A stretch of 64,000 nt of DNA. Origin: Atrichornis clamosus (lineage: Eukaryota; Chordata; Aves; Passeriformes; Menuridae). The translations under genes were made by a program, and so were the position numbers. Each line of letters starts with the position of its first letter. The first letter of the stretch is position 1. This document shows positions 55,195 to 64,000 of the stretch, one piece after another. The stretch lies in NCBI GenBank assembly GCA_013400975.1, contig WBMZ01003342.1, positions 62,001 to 126,000 of the forward strand, in the 5' to 3' direction. The notes under the pieces were generated by a model that was given only the letters and a program-made list of their open reading frames with translations, did not search any database and was not told the DNA's origin.

Positions 55195-55410
55195 AGCTGG
55201 GAACCCCCGGGCGCAGGTACGGAAGCCCAGCGCTGTCCCCAAGAACCAATCTGCGGGATAGCTCTCCGCGTGCCCCCACTCCGGGCTGGAAGCGCAGCTG
55301 TCAGCCCCGGTGCGGCCCCGGATCCAGCTCGATGAAGGGGTCCCAAGGCTCCAGATGCAGCGGGAACGCGCAGGATGCGGCGGCACAGCCGAGTGGCTCC
55401 CGAGCAGGCC
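55195..55410. promoter_or_regulatory. small CpG island
   Basis: Over twenty CpG in about 215 bp by eye (CCCGGGCGCAGG, TCTCCGCGTGCCCC, GGTGCGGCCCCGG, GGGAACGCGCAGGATGCGGCGGC). It borders the size limit for a CpG island. No recognisable exon. Confidence 0.4.
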
Positions 55411-55827
55411 AAATGACAGATGGGTTTCCCCGGCTCCAGGCCGGGCTCCAGCACAGAGCACTCTTCATTTATCAATAATTGGGCCTTAATTTCATTTGGC
55501 AGTGCTGGAGCAGCGTGCTCAGCTTCCTCTGCAAGAGACTCCTGCTAATTAGGCTGGCTTTGGGCATCCATCTCCCCACTCCAGCCTCCGATCGGCAACC
55601 CGGACCTCGCCTTTTCCGCAGGCCGCCGTGGCTTTCCCTGGAACTCGTTATTAGGGATAATGGAACGGGAATGGGAACCGCTCTGTTATGGATGGCTGGG
55701 AGAGGCAGGAGCAGGGATCACACTCCGCCTCTTCACTTTGAATCAATGTCTTGATTCCTCTGCCACCTCTCTGGAATAATAAATGTCACGTTCCATTAAT
55801 CCTTGTGCACCAAAAAGGGGATTTTTG
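55411..55827. other. unique noncoding sequence
   Basis: It includes ATCAATAATTGGGCCTTAATTTC near 55470 and ATTAGGCTGG, a mild AT-rich patch. Nothing else recognised. Confidence 0.35.
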
Positions 55828-55916
55828 TTCCACTGGAAGGTGGCCCTGCCCGTGGAACTGGATCAGCTTTAAGGTCCCTCCCATCCCAAACCATTCCATG
55901 ATTCCATGACTCTGTG
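55828..55916 (+). mobile_element. CR1 LINE terminal fragment
   Basis: Sense CR1: 'TTCCACTGGAAGGTGGCCCTGCCCGTGGAACTGGATCAGC' and 'TTTAAGGTCCCTCCCATCCCAAACC', with tail ATTCCATGATTCCATGACTC. Confidence 0.9.
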
Positions 55917-56716
55917 TAAATGTGGCCACAGCATCCAGGCACTGGGACCGTTGTGGTTCCATCCCAGCCACTGCTGAGGACTGGGTGGTGCTGGGATTGA
56001 AACAATTCCTCTCCACAGGAATTCTGGGCACCAGCTTCCTCCATTTCCCAGGCAAAGGATGGCACAGTGTAAAATCCTGAAGAAATCCATGCTTGTCTCC
56101 TTGTTTCACCCCAGTAACTCCACCAAATTCAGCCTCCATATGGTCCCGCATGAGCCGGGTCATGTGTGGACTATGCCGGAGTAAATGAGGTTTCCCAGGT
56201 CTTGGAGGCTGATTATTATCAAAGATCTTTTCCAGGAATTCATTGGGATTGGAAGGGACTGCAGCAACTGGAAAATGATGGATAGTGCTGCCGTGCAAGT
56301 CGGAAAGGGATGGAAAAATCTGGGCTCGCAGTGCTTGGCTAAAAGAGCAAGGCGCCCACATGTCCCACATGTTCCCTCCACTTCTGGAAACGTCCAACCC
56401 TGCCCACTTCCAACCCTCTGATTTCCAGGAAGAAAGCAGATGGATTTCAAGGGCCTCTTCCCAAATAAGCTGTGTAAGTCCCAGGAGACATCTCCTCCCA
56501 GAGGGTGAGAAATCTGGGAGTGCTGATGAGGCCGGGGGCTGTTCCAGCAGGCCCGGGATCCAGGCTCTGCTTTTCCTGGTGCCACCAAATAAAGGCAGGA
56601 TTTGGACACTTCTTTAAGGTTTCAAGCAGCTCCTGAAACTTTTTCCAGCTGGGAATGCCAGGTAATGGAACAGAATTCCATGGGGGAAGCAGAAGAGCTA
56701 CTGAGGATGTGGGAAG
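55917..56716. other. unique noncoding sequence
   Basis: No feature recognised. Confidence 0.4.
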
Positions 56717-56893
56717 GGTGGTCAGGCACTGGAAGGGGCTGCCCAGGGAGGTTTGGAGTCCCCATCCCAGGAAATGTCCCAGGAATGCCTGGACGTGGCA
56801 CTCAGAGCCCTGGGCTGGGGATGAGGAGGGGACTGGGCACAGCTTGGACTGGATGGTCCTGGAGCTCTCTCCCACCTGGAATGATCCTCAGAT
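56717..56893 (+). mobile_element. CR1 LINE 3' fragment, second subfamily
   Basis: Sense CR1: 'GGTCAGGCACTGGAAGGGGCTGCCCAGGGAGGTTTGGAGTCCCCATCCC', 'GGAATGCCTGGACGTGGCACTCAG' and 'GGACTGGATGGTCCTGGAGCTC'. Confidence 0.88.
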
Positions 56894-57440
56894 TCAGATT
56901 TCAAAGTCAGGGTTTGCGTCCCAAGCAAACCTTTGCTGTCTGAAGTAACCCCAGAGAACCTAATCCTATTTTCCCTGATTTAGGCACGGAAGGAAGGCAG
57001 CCCAGGCCCCCCTCAGCTACAGGCAGGTTCCAAACTCAATTCCCGATTACCTCAGGATGTCCAACTCCTTCTTGTGTCCCTTTCCCTGGGCTGCAGCCCT
57101 GCCACTTAAAAAAGATTTGTTCCCAGGGTTCCAGTGCCCTTAACATTTCTTTGGGCCTATAAATGAATTTTATTGGTTTATCAGAGTGAGGAAAATTGCT
57201 GCATCCATCTTGGAATGTGGAGTGTTATCCCATTAAAGACAAACAGCTGATTAATAAAACCAGGCTTTGAAAGTACTACTTTGGAGGAGAGAAGTTGCTA
57301 AGCTTGGTTTTATGACAGGGTTTTTTACTTACTTGCTTCTTCAGGCCCAACTTCTCAGCCTAAAACTCTGGGAAAAGCGGGAGCAGGGAGCTGTGGGCTG
57401 CAGTGGGGACGGGCATTGATCTCCATGCTGTTCCCAGCTC
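56894..57440. other. unique noncoding sequence
   Basis: A mild AT-rich patch with AAATGAATTTTATTGG and GCTGATTAATAAAACC lies at 57160-57270. Nothing else recognised. Confidence 0.35.
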
Positions 57441-57595
57441 AAGGATCACAGGATTTCCTTGGAAAGGACCCACGTGGATCACAAGTCCAACTCCCGGCCC
57501 TGCACAGGACACCCAAAATCCCGCCCTGTGCCTGAGAGCTTTGTCCGAGCGCTGCTGGAGCTCTGGAAGCCTTGGAGACCTGCCCACGTGCTGGG
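57441..57595 (-). mobile_element. CR1 LINE 3' fragment, third type
   Basis: Antisense: 'AAGGATCACAGGATTTCCTTGG', 'AAAGGACCCACGTGGATCACAAGTCCAACTCCCGGCCCTGCACAGGACACCC', 'TGTGCCTGAGAGCTTTGTCC' and 'GCTGCTGGAGCTCTGG'. This 'CTCCTGGCCCTGCACAGGACACCC' type is typical of a further CR1 subfamily. Confidence 0.85.
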
Positions 57596-57983
57596 AATGG
57601 GTGGTGTGAGGCCCCAGCTGCCCCGGCTGCATCCAAGATGTGCCAGAAAGCTCCAGTCCTGCTGGGGCTGGGAAGGGGAGCCTGAGGACCGATGGAAAAG
57701 GACCCTGCTGCAAAAACGGGATTTTCCAACCGTTTGTCAAACGGCACAAAGCATCCAACACGCTCTGAAAGCCCAGGATGCCATCCTGGTGTGTTTATCC
57801 CGGAAAAGCTCAGGGCTTGGATCAGCGGCGTCTCTCCAGAGAGCGGGGCCAGGTCGGAGCACATTCCAGAGGCCTCATTCCCTTGCCCCCAGTGCTGGCA
57901 AGGGACCCCCGGAGCCCCCACAGCCCCTTCCCTCCGCTGCCCCCACTGCTGGATCCCTTCCTCATTCCCAGATTTTCTGGGCG
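57596..57983. other. unique noncoding sequence
   Basis: No feature recognised. Confidence 0.4.
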
Positions 57984-57997
57984 GTTACCATGGCAAT
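57984..57997. promoter_or_regulatory. RFX X-box-like motif (best in window)
   Basis: GTTACCATGGCAAT matches the palindromic RFX consensus GTTNCCATGGNAAC at all fixed positions but the last. X-boxes bind RFX factors, which control ciliary genes among others. It lies about 190 bp from the weak candidate exon at 58189-58260. There is no independent evidence of a promoter. Confidence 0.4.
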
Positions 57998-58188
57998 GCC
58001 TTGCCTCAACAGGGTCCTTGTGAACTTGTTTACCATCCCAATTATAACATTTCCCAATCCAGGCTCCTTCTGACAGCTCCCTGTCTCCCATCTGTGCCTG
58101 ATCCCATCAGCACTTCCACAACAATGCCCCGGCGGCTCCCGCGCTCCACACGCCCATCCCGGAGCTTCTCCACGGCCAAAATTCCCAC

Positions 58189-58260
58189 CTGTGGGAAGCA
58201 GAGGATTTGCTGCTCCATGTCGAGGGGGCGGCGGCCATGCTGGCGTCTCCTGAATTTCCG
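58189..58260 (-). CDS. weak candidate internal exon
   Basis: On the minus strand the order is: pyrimidine-rich CCATTTTCCTTTCTTTAG (acceptor-like), 72 bp with no stop in any of the three frames, then CAG/GTGGGA (donor-like). The length is a multiple of three, and CpG is raised (GGCGGCGGCC region). One frame gives RKFRRRQHGRRPLDM...CFPQ and another starts MAAAPSTW after a GCCAGCATGG context. I recognise no family, the frame is undecided, and splice-like signals this short arise by chance. Confidence 0.18.
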
Positions 58261-59459
58261 CTAAAGAAAGGAAAATGGAAATTGTGGAATTGGGGATCGT
58301 GTCCTTGTGGGATAAGACAGGATGGAGGGAGCTGCCTCACCCTACTGGGGACGGCTGTGGATTAGGGGCAGGCAGGGAGCTGTGGGATACAGGATCCCCG
58401 GAGCACCCAGGAAGCGTGGGATGCAGGATCCCTGGAACATCCAGTGCCGGAGGGTGCTTTGGATGGAGCCTTTTCCCTCTGTCTGGTCCATCAGGTTGGG
58501 CAGGGCCCGAGTGTGGACACTGTGGAGGCACGGAAAAGGTCAAGGAACACATGGTGTGTCCCCATCGGACAACACCGGAGCAGCTTTGAGGCACACAGGC
58601 CCCAACATTCCCTAAGGAAAACCTGCCATTTGCACAAAAAGCACAGGGAAAGGTAGGAGAAACCAGAGGCTCTCACACACCTGCCAAAGGAGAGACCAGA
58701 AGGGATCCCTTCATCCTGCAGGCAGGAAGGCTCCGAGGTCCATGGGGAAGCTGCAGCCAAATAATTTCAGGCTGGAGATAAGCAGGCCTGGGGACAAAGT
58801 TCCACCAGGGATGAGAGTGCAGTCCTGGAAGCTCCAAGTCTCCACATCAAGACCTTCTGGAAGTTTCCTCGGCAGGACGGGGCTGGGGGCAGCTATTCTG
58901 GGGCGTAGATGAACTTCCAGCTGAGAAAGGTCCCTTGTCCTGGGATCTGGAAAAGAAAAGTGCACTTAAAAACAAGGAATCTGTGCTGGGGCGGCCGCTG
59001 CCAACTCGTGACTCAATCCCAACATGCACGGATTCCTCCCGGCTCCGGCCTTTCCCGAAGAACTGCGTGCTCTCAATGGCTCCATTGTGAGCCTCTCAAA
59101 GGGCATTGTTGGATGGGGCTGGGATGGAGCCTCCGCTCCCTCTGTTTCCGGCCCCTCCCGGCCCAGGGAATGCTGCTTCCACTGGCTTTTCCTGAGGAAG
59201 AGAAAGCAAATCTGGCCGGCAGCGTGTGGCTGTGCTTAGAAAAATCCAGAGGGCTTTGGCGGATAACCGGGACAGGGAATGGTGCAGATGGCCAGGAGGA
59301 GTTCCTGAGGCGCCAGGGAAAAACAATATTGCTCTGGAAAAGAGCAAAACAAACCCAAACACAGCAGGAATGTGCAGACCCTCCGCGAAAACATTCCACT
59401 CTTCCCCAAGGATCATATGAACCAGCTGAACACGGTCCTTGTTCTTCAGCTGGACACGA
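58261..59459. other. unique noncoding sequence
   Basis: No repeat recognised until the CR1 at 59460. A further acceptor-like minus-strand stretch (TTTTCCGTGCCTCCACAG, near 58525) has no convincing partner donor. Confidence 0.35.
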
Positions 59460-59665
59460 GGATCCCAGAATCCCGGAGTCATTTTGGCTGGAAAAGACCT
59501 CCAAGACCAAGCTGTGCCCCATCCCCACCCTGTCCCCAGCCCAGAGCTCTGAGTGCCACGTCCCGGCCTTCCTGGGACACCTCCAGGGATGGGTGCTCCA
59601 AACCTCCCTGGGCAGCCCCTGCCAAGGCCTGACCTCCCTTTCCATGGAGAAAGCTTTTCCAACCT
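59460..59665 (-). mobile_element. CR1 LINE 3' fragment, second subfamily
   Basis: Antisense CR1: 'GGATCCCAGAATCCCGGAGTC', 'TTTGGCTGGAAAAGACCTCCAAGACC', 'CCCAGAGCTCTGAGTGCCACG', 'CTGGGACACCTCCAGGGATGG', 'CTCCCTGGGCAGCCCCTGCCAAGGCCTGACCTCCCTTTCCATGGAGAAA'. It belongs with 27610 and 37736 but is shorter. Confidence 0.92.
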
Positions 59666-62184
59666 CAGTGATTCTCTCCCTGCTCCCCAAGCCTGGAATG
59701 GAGCATGGATTTATTCTCTCCATACCAACATCACAGGAGATCAGAGCCTTGAACAGGCTTCCAAAGCACCATTCCCTCTTTTTATCTCATCTCATTTCCA
59801 TCCCATTCCTCTTCCTCTGATTCCAATTTCCAACTGGAATCCAGCAATCCAGCAATCCAGAGACTTCTGCTCACGAGCAGCAGCAAAAGGCACTGGGAAC
59901 TCGCTGAGCATGGGAAGAGCCAAGCAGCAGCTTTGGAATCATGGATCTCCATCCTCCTCCCACTCCTGGTCATCCCACGCCTTCCTGCCTGGAATGGGAG
60001 CTTCCATCCTTGTCCGCATCTGCCTCTCCATGTGGGGAGCTTCCCTCTCCATCCCTTCGCAGCATTCCCAGAATGATGGCTCTGGGTTGGTGTGGTTTGT
60101 CCAGCTCCATTCTGGGGGACTGTTTGCCATGAAATCCCAGCTCCATTCCAGTGGCAGGCAGTTTTAGGGAAGCGCTGCTATGGCTGCCAGGATATTTGGG
60201 ATGCACTTGGGTTTTTAATCCCACTAATCTGGGAAATGTTTCGCTCAGTTTGGAGCAATGGAGCCAGGAAGAGCAGAGCACAGAAGGCCCGTTTTTAAAA
60301 ATGGATGTGGCTGTGCCACAGGGACGGGCTGGGATTCGGGACACAGGCAAAGGGAAAGGACACGGAGGAACCTCATCCTCATCCCTTTATTGCCCTGGAT
60401 CCTGCCTGGAGGCCAGCCCCCTGAAATCCCTGTGGAACATAAATCAGATTCCCTGGATTCAGTGCCCTCCGGAGGCTGTGTAGCGCCACATTCCCTCTGA
60501 TTTCTGCCTCCGTGGGAAGAGGAACAGGAACTACACCTGGGGTTTGTGGCTACCGGAATGGTCTCTTCCCGGCGGAACACCTCCTTCCAGGGCTGCACCT
60601 CATCCCAGTGCAGCATCACCCCAAGCGCCTCTCCAGCTCCTGCCCTTCCTCCTTCCCGCCGAATCCATGTTCCTTTACAAACAACATCCCTCCCGCTCCC
60701 AAATTCCTCAGGAGAAGGAGACTGAAGGTGATTTCCTAAACCAGGGGTTTAGTATTCCCCTTCCTGTATCCCCCTTGGGATGGTTTGTTCCAATGGAAGA
60801 ACAAGTGCGGTGCCCACCGCAATTTCAGAGGGAAAGGGGGGAATTGCCTGTGCTTATGGAAGTTTTAATGGGAGCAGCAGGATCAGAATTTAACCGGGAG
60901 ATGGGAAAGCTCCGGCTCCAATGGCTGCTGTCATCAAGCGGGAAGGGAGGTGCCGGGAATGACAGCTTTCCATGTGCAGTACAAACACTCTTCCCAAAAT
61001 TCCGGCTGCTTGGCAACAAATGCGACACCCGTGCAAGGTCAGGGAGCAGCGGATTGTCACATCCATTGAAAAGGGAGTGTGGAAGCACAGGCCAGGCAGA
61101 ACAGTGGGAATGGTGGCATGGAGAACTCTTGGAAAAGGTAAGGCACGGCTGGCTGTGCCGGATCCAGGTGGCTCCAAGTGGCTCCAGGTACTGGGGAATA
61201 AATCCTGCCACTGGATCTTCCTAGGAGGCTGAAAGGGCTTCACTTCTGCCCTCCAGCCACTTCCCACTTGCAAATCCCTGTTTTCCCAGGGTGAGATGAT
61301 CCCTGAGTTGTTCCTGCCCAAGCCCCAAACTCTTCCCGCTCCTGCTCTGCAGGACGCTGTGCTTTGGGAATGCCGCAGGGATGGAGGGAGCAGCAGGGAT
61401 CGGAGCTGGGAGAGGCTGCTCAGCAGGGCTTCTCCGAGTGGATTTGTTTTATGGAAAAGCAACGATTGCCTCCATTGAGCAGCCGGGAAAGGAATCCCGG
61501 AGCAGTGGCTGGATGCACGTAGCTCCCGGGACATTGCTGCACGTCAGGCCCCTGCTCTGTCCTCCGGCTTCCCTCCTCTCCTCCGGGGCCTTTTCCAGCT
61601 CCTTTCCACCCTAAAGCCAGCCCAGCTTCTCCGAGGCTCTGCAGCAGCTCTGGCTTTCATGGCACCTATTCCATGAGTGGAAACTAGGGGGAAGAACAAC
61701 ACCGGGATGGGAAGTGCCGGGAAGAGGCGGCTGGCGCAGGCAGGGAGGGAGGGAGGGATGCTCCTTCCTCTCCCCGGTGCTCCTGCAAGTCACAACTTTG
61801 CCAGGCTGTGAATTCCCAAACCCTGCAGCCTCCCCCTCTTTTCCAGGGCTCTCTGCAGCACCAGCTGCTCGGCGGGGCCCAGGGAAGAGCAGGGGGGAAT
61901 TGCATCCTTCATCCAGCCCGCGGGAGTGGGAATAACACAAGGATTCACCTTGTCCGGGGAATTCCTAAGGCAGGAGGGGAGGAATGGACTTGGAATGACT
62001 TGGGTTCAACTGAAGGGAGACAGCAGAGAATCCTTCCTCCAGCTGAGGAGCCTCTGGAAGCGCCTGAGGCTGGGGAAAGGTGGGATCGCTGCTGGCATTC
62101 CCCTTTGCTCTTCCCATGTCCAGTGGTGAGCACAGAAGTGCTGGATAAAATCCAGCGGCTGGGAGTGACTGCCCCAAATGGGGC
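59666..62184. other. unique noncoding sequence with open frames
   Basis: A 226-codon plus frame (60544-61224) and overlapping minus frames of 124 to 214 codons have no recognisable family. A stop-free minus stretch ending near 60539 at AACCCCAG/GTGTAG reads protein-like, but no clear acceptor in the same frame was found. No RNA gene seen. Confidence 0.35.
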
Positions 62185-62302
62185 CGGATGCCAGTGGGAA
62201 GCTCCCACTTGTCCTGTCCCTCCATCCCTTATCCAAAATCCCTCTCCAGCTCTCTTGGAGCTGTCTCCCTGGATCCTTCCCCTCTCCTGGCTGGACATCC
62301 CA
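62185..62302 (-). mobile_element. CR1 LINE internal fragment lacking both ends
   Basis: Antisense: 'TGCCAGTGGGAAGCTCCCAC', 'TTGTCCTGTCCCTCCATCCCTTATCC', 'ATCCCTCTCCAGCTCTCTTGGAGC' and 'CTGGATCCTTCCCCTCTCCTGGCTGGAC'. It corresponds to the right-hand half of the copy at 50860-51101, and the 3' end is absent. Confidence 0.85.
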
Positions 62303-62553
62303 TGGAACACAGAGGAATTCCTGAGCAGGGCCAGCCTGGGGACAGGGCAGGGACAGGGAGGGCCCTGCAGAGCTGACACGGGACACGGATGCCCGTTCCC
62401 AGTTTGCACAACCCCTGTGGAAACAGGGAAAGGAAACTCCCTGGTATTGGGCACAATCAGACCCAGGTTTCTTTGGATGTCAGCAGCTCCATCCACAGCT
62501 GCGTGGAAGTGAAACCCTCTGGAAAAGCAGGAGATTTGGTGCTGCCTGCAAGG
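62303..62553. other. unique noncoding sequence
   Basis: No feature recognised. Confidence 0.4.
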
Positions 62554-62618
62554 CTTCCTCCTCCTCCTCCTCCTCCTCCTCCCCCTCCTCCTCCTCCTCC
62601 TCCTCCTCCTCCTCCTCC
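62554..62618 (+). repeat. (CTC)n triplet microsatellite
   Basis: About twenty CTC units with one C-rich interruption (CTCCCCCTC) near 62580. The triplet lacks stops on either strand, so it bridges a 392-codon minus-strand frame (poly-Arg, poly-Gly or poly-Glu depending on frame) that is not a gene. Likely length-variable. Confidence 0.97.
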
Positions 62619-63196
62619 CGCTGTGATGCCGAGCTCCTTCCCTTGGTAGACCCTTCTCCCAAGCATTCCAAGCAGAAGGGAGCGACTTGGCACGAGCTGC
62701 AAATCCGCCTTTGGAGCGTGACTCAGTCCCACAATTTGTGTGGCAAGGAACATTTTGGGAGGATTTACGGCATCGCACGCTCCCATCGGATCTGCTGGCA
62801 CCCAGAGGCGCCGGAGCAAAGGGCTGCCCTTTACAGCCCTGGAAAACTGGAATCCATTCCCTGTGGGGACCACACGGAGAGGACTCGCAGGAATCTTGCC
62901 CGAGATGTTCTGTCGGACCCAGGGGATTGGGAAAAGCAGATCCAAGGGGATGAGGACGGACCTGGATGTGGAACCATCCCGCTGGCAGCTCCGGCCCTGA
63001 CCGGAGTTGCGAACCCTGCTCCGAGCCAGGGAGCAGAAAGAGAGGGAAAAGTTCAGGAATATCTTTGGAGAGGACAGTTTTAGTGGGAGCTTTATTTGCG
63101 GGAAAGGCTTCCTGCTTTTTCATCCAGAACCTGAGATGGAAATCTTTTCCCAGTTACTTGTTTTCCCTTGTTTAAAGTGAATATTTTAAGATGTAC
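62619..63196. other. unique noncoding sequence
   Basis: Moderate GC. Frames on both strands are open because of composition. Nothing recognised. Confidence 0.35.
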
Positions 63197-63333
63197 CTGG
63201 ATTTCTGCTCTTCCAGAATTCCAGTAGAAACCCATGGAGGGGTCATCTCATCCTCCTCCAGCTCCACAGTCAGGAAAAGGTGGAATTCTGGGATATTCCC
63301 AACCTCCACAATGAACCTCCTGGTGTGCAAGTG
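63197..63333 (-). CDS. weak candidate internal exon
   Basis: Minus-strand open frame of 137 bp: starts after TTCAG (acceptor-like but with a poor pyrimidine tract), ends CCAG/GTACAT (donor-like, phase 2). It reads HLHTRRFIVEVGNIP near the start and TVELEEDEMTPPW in the middle, with ordinary codon choice (GTG GAG CTG GAG GAG). I do not recognise a family. The frame stays open a further seven codons past the donor, to a TAA near 63174. No second exon with matching phase could be placed. Confidence 0.25.
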
Positions 63334-63552
63334 CTGAACCCCCATTTTGAGGCATCCCAAAATATTGTTGTTCCATCCAATATTCCAAAGTATTCCAAAT
63401 GAAAGAGTTGCACTTAAAATGAAATCCCTGCACTTCCACCCAAATCAGCCTCACACCTGGAAAACACCTGGAAAAGGCCACTGTTGGGAAAGGCTGGGTG
63501 GGCTCCTGAGTTTCCTCCAGGAGATTCAAGCTTAAAACACAAAGGAAAAATT
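63334..63552. other. unique noncoding sequence
   Basis: Short TATTCCA repeats (CAATATTCCAAAGTATTCCA, near 63380). Nothing else. Confidence 0.4.
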
Positions 63553-63975
63553 CCTAAAGTTTGAGACATGTATGTGAAGACATTAATTAAGGAATTTGCA
63601 CAAAAATCATTAGGAAGTGTGGAAAAAACAAACGAAGAAGTTTGGGGAAAAAGACTGAAAGTTTGGGGAAAAAATCCAGAGGTTTGGACAAAACGAATTA
63701 GGAAGTGCCTAAAAAAAAATGAGGAAGTTTGAGCAAAAAATTAAGAAGGTGGAATAAAAAATGCAGAAGTTTGTCTGAAAAAATTAGGGAAGTTTGTACA
63801 AAAAATTTAAGGAAGTTTGTAGAAAAAAATAAGACATTGTACCCAAAAAGCAAGGAAGTTCCTACCAAAAAAATTCAGGATGTTGGGGAAAAAACACGGC
63901 AAAAAAAGGAGCTTTTTCCAAAAGAAGTTAGCAGGCAAAACCGAAGAACTTTTGTCAGCAAGTGAAGAAGTTTTG
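63553..63975 (+). repeat. degenerate 22-bp A-rich minisatellite, probably cut by the window edge
   Basis: Units near AGGAAGTTTGTACAAAAAATTA. The AAGT landmark falls at 63615, 63638, 63659, 63680, 63703, 63725, 63746, 63767, 63790, 63813, 63834, 63856 and 63880, a spacing of 21-24 bp. Older units extend left to about 63557, and decayed ones (GAAGAAGTTTTGC) reach almost to 64000. The units differ by many substitutions, so the array is old. It keeps a Lys-rich 78-codon frame open by chance. Confidence 0.93.
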
Positions 63976-64000
63976 CTGCAAAAGCTCCTCGAGCGAGAGC

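Noticed and set aside
58909..59820. 303-codon plus-strand open frame
   Set aside because: Its second half is antisense CR1 (59460-59665) and the first half has no recognisable features. A 216-codon frame is open on the opposite strand over the same DNA.
60530..60740. Minus-strand stretch reading LHWDEVQPWKEVFRREE next to an AG/GTGTAG donor-like site
   Set aside because: The only good acceptor-like site upstream leaves an unrelated, indistinct segment in frame, and an overlapping plus-strand frame reads equally protein-like. Not enough to call an exon.
61945..63123. 392-codon minus-strand open frame, the longest in the window
   Set aside because: It runs through the CTC triplet repeat (poly-Arg) and a CR1 fragment at 62185-62302, with equally open frames on the same and opposite strands. 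No domain recognised.
63729..63965. Lys-rich 78-codon frame resembling a coiled-coil protein
   Set aside because: It lies wholly within the 22-bp A-rich minisatellite, and the apparent Lys/Glu periodicity follows from the repeat.
1..64000. CRISPR arrays, bacterial operons, phage or plasmid genes, tRNA and rRNA genes
   Set aside because: No regularly spaced palindromic repeats with unique spacers, no ribosome-binding-site-led gene runs, no tRNA B-box with a foldable cloverleaf and no rRNA signature were seen. The repeat content indicates a bird nuclear genome.

Overview
The window looks like nuclear DNA of a bird, most likely a songbird. The main evidence is about forty 5'-truncated copies of the avian LINE CR1 (chicken repeat 1). 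Many still carry the diagnostic 3' end, a run close to CCTTCCAACCCAAACCATTC followed by a TGATTCTATGA-like tail. GC-rich, EcoRI-like and BamHI-like text (GGAATTCC, GGGATCC) is common, CpG-dense patches occur, and there is no bacterial gene structure. I find no protein-coding gene I can defend. The long open frames on both strands fall in stop-poor GC-rich DNA, in CR1 copies or in triplet and minisatellite repeats, and none reads as a recognised family. The window is best read as intergenic or intronic.

Layout. 1-8 kb: a GGAAT microsatellite, an AT-rich minisatellite, an A-rich tract, and a convergent inverted CR1 pair at 6.8-7.5 kb. 8.4-10.4 kb: two CpG islands, the first with a YY1-type motif. 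10-19 kb: mostly unique sequence with AT-rich, homeodomain-site-rich blocks, a fourfold tandem homeodomain array at 16.75 kb, and scattered CR1. 19.1-19.4 kb: a minisatellite with a 71-bp higher-order unit, directly abutting a CR1 tail. 23.1-23.5 kb: a 220-bp segment present twice on either side of a single N, probably an assembly artefact. 27.0-27.2 kb: a third CpG island, followed by a 550-bp CR1. 28-48 kb: several AT-rich blocks resembling conserved regulatory elements (28.3, 39.0, 40.8, 45.0, 46.3 and 47.7 kb) between CR1 copies. 49-60 kb: the densest CR1 cluster, mostly minus strand. 62.5 kb: a CTC triplet repeat. 63.55 kb to near the window end: a degenerate 22-bp A-rich minisatellite that may run past the edge.

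How it may work. The density of TAATTA-type, octamer, TCF/LEF-like and RFX-like motifs in the AT-rich blocks would fit cis-regulatory DNA near a developmental gene. This is inference from motif texture only; conservation was not tested. Two weak candidate minus-strand exons (58.2 and 63.2 kb) are listed at low confidence because they have plausible splice sites and open frames.
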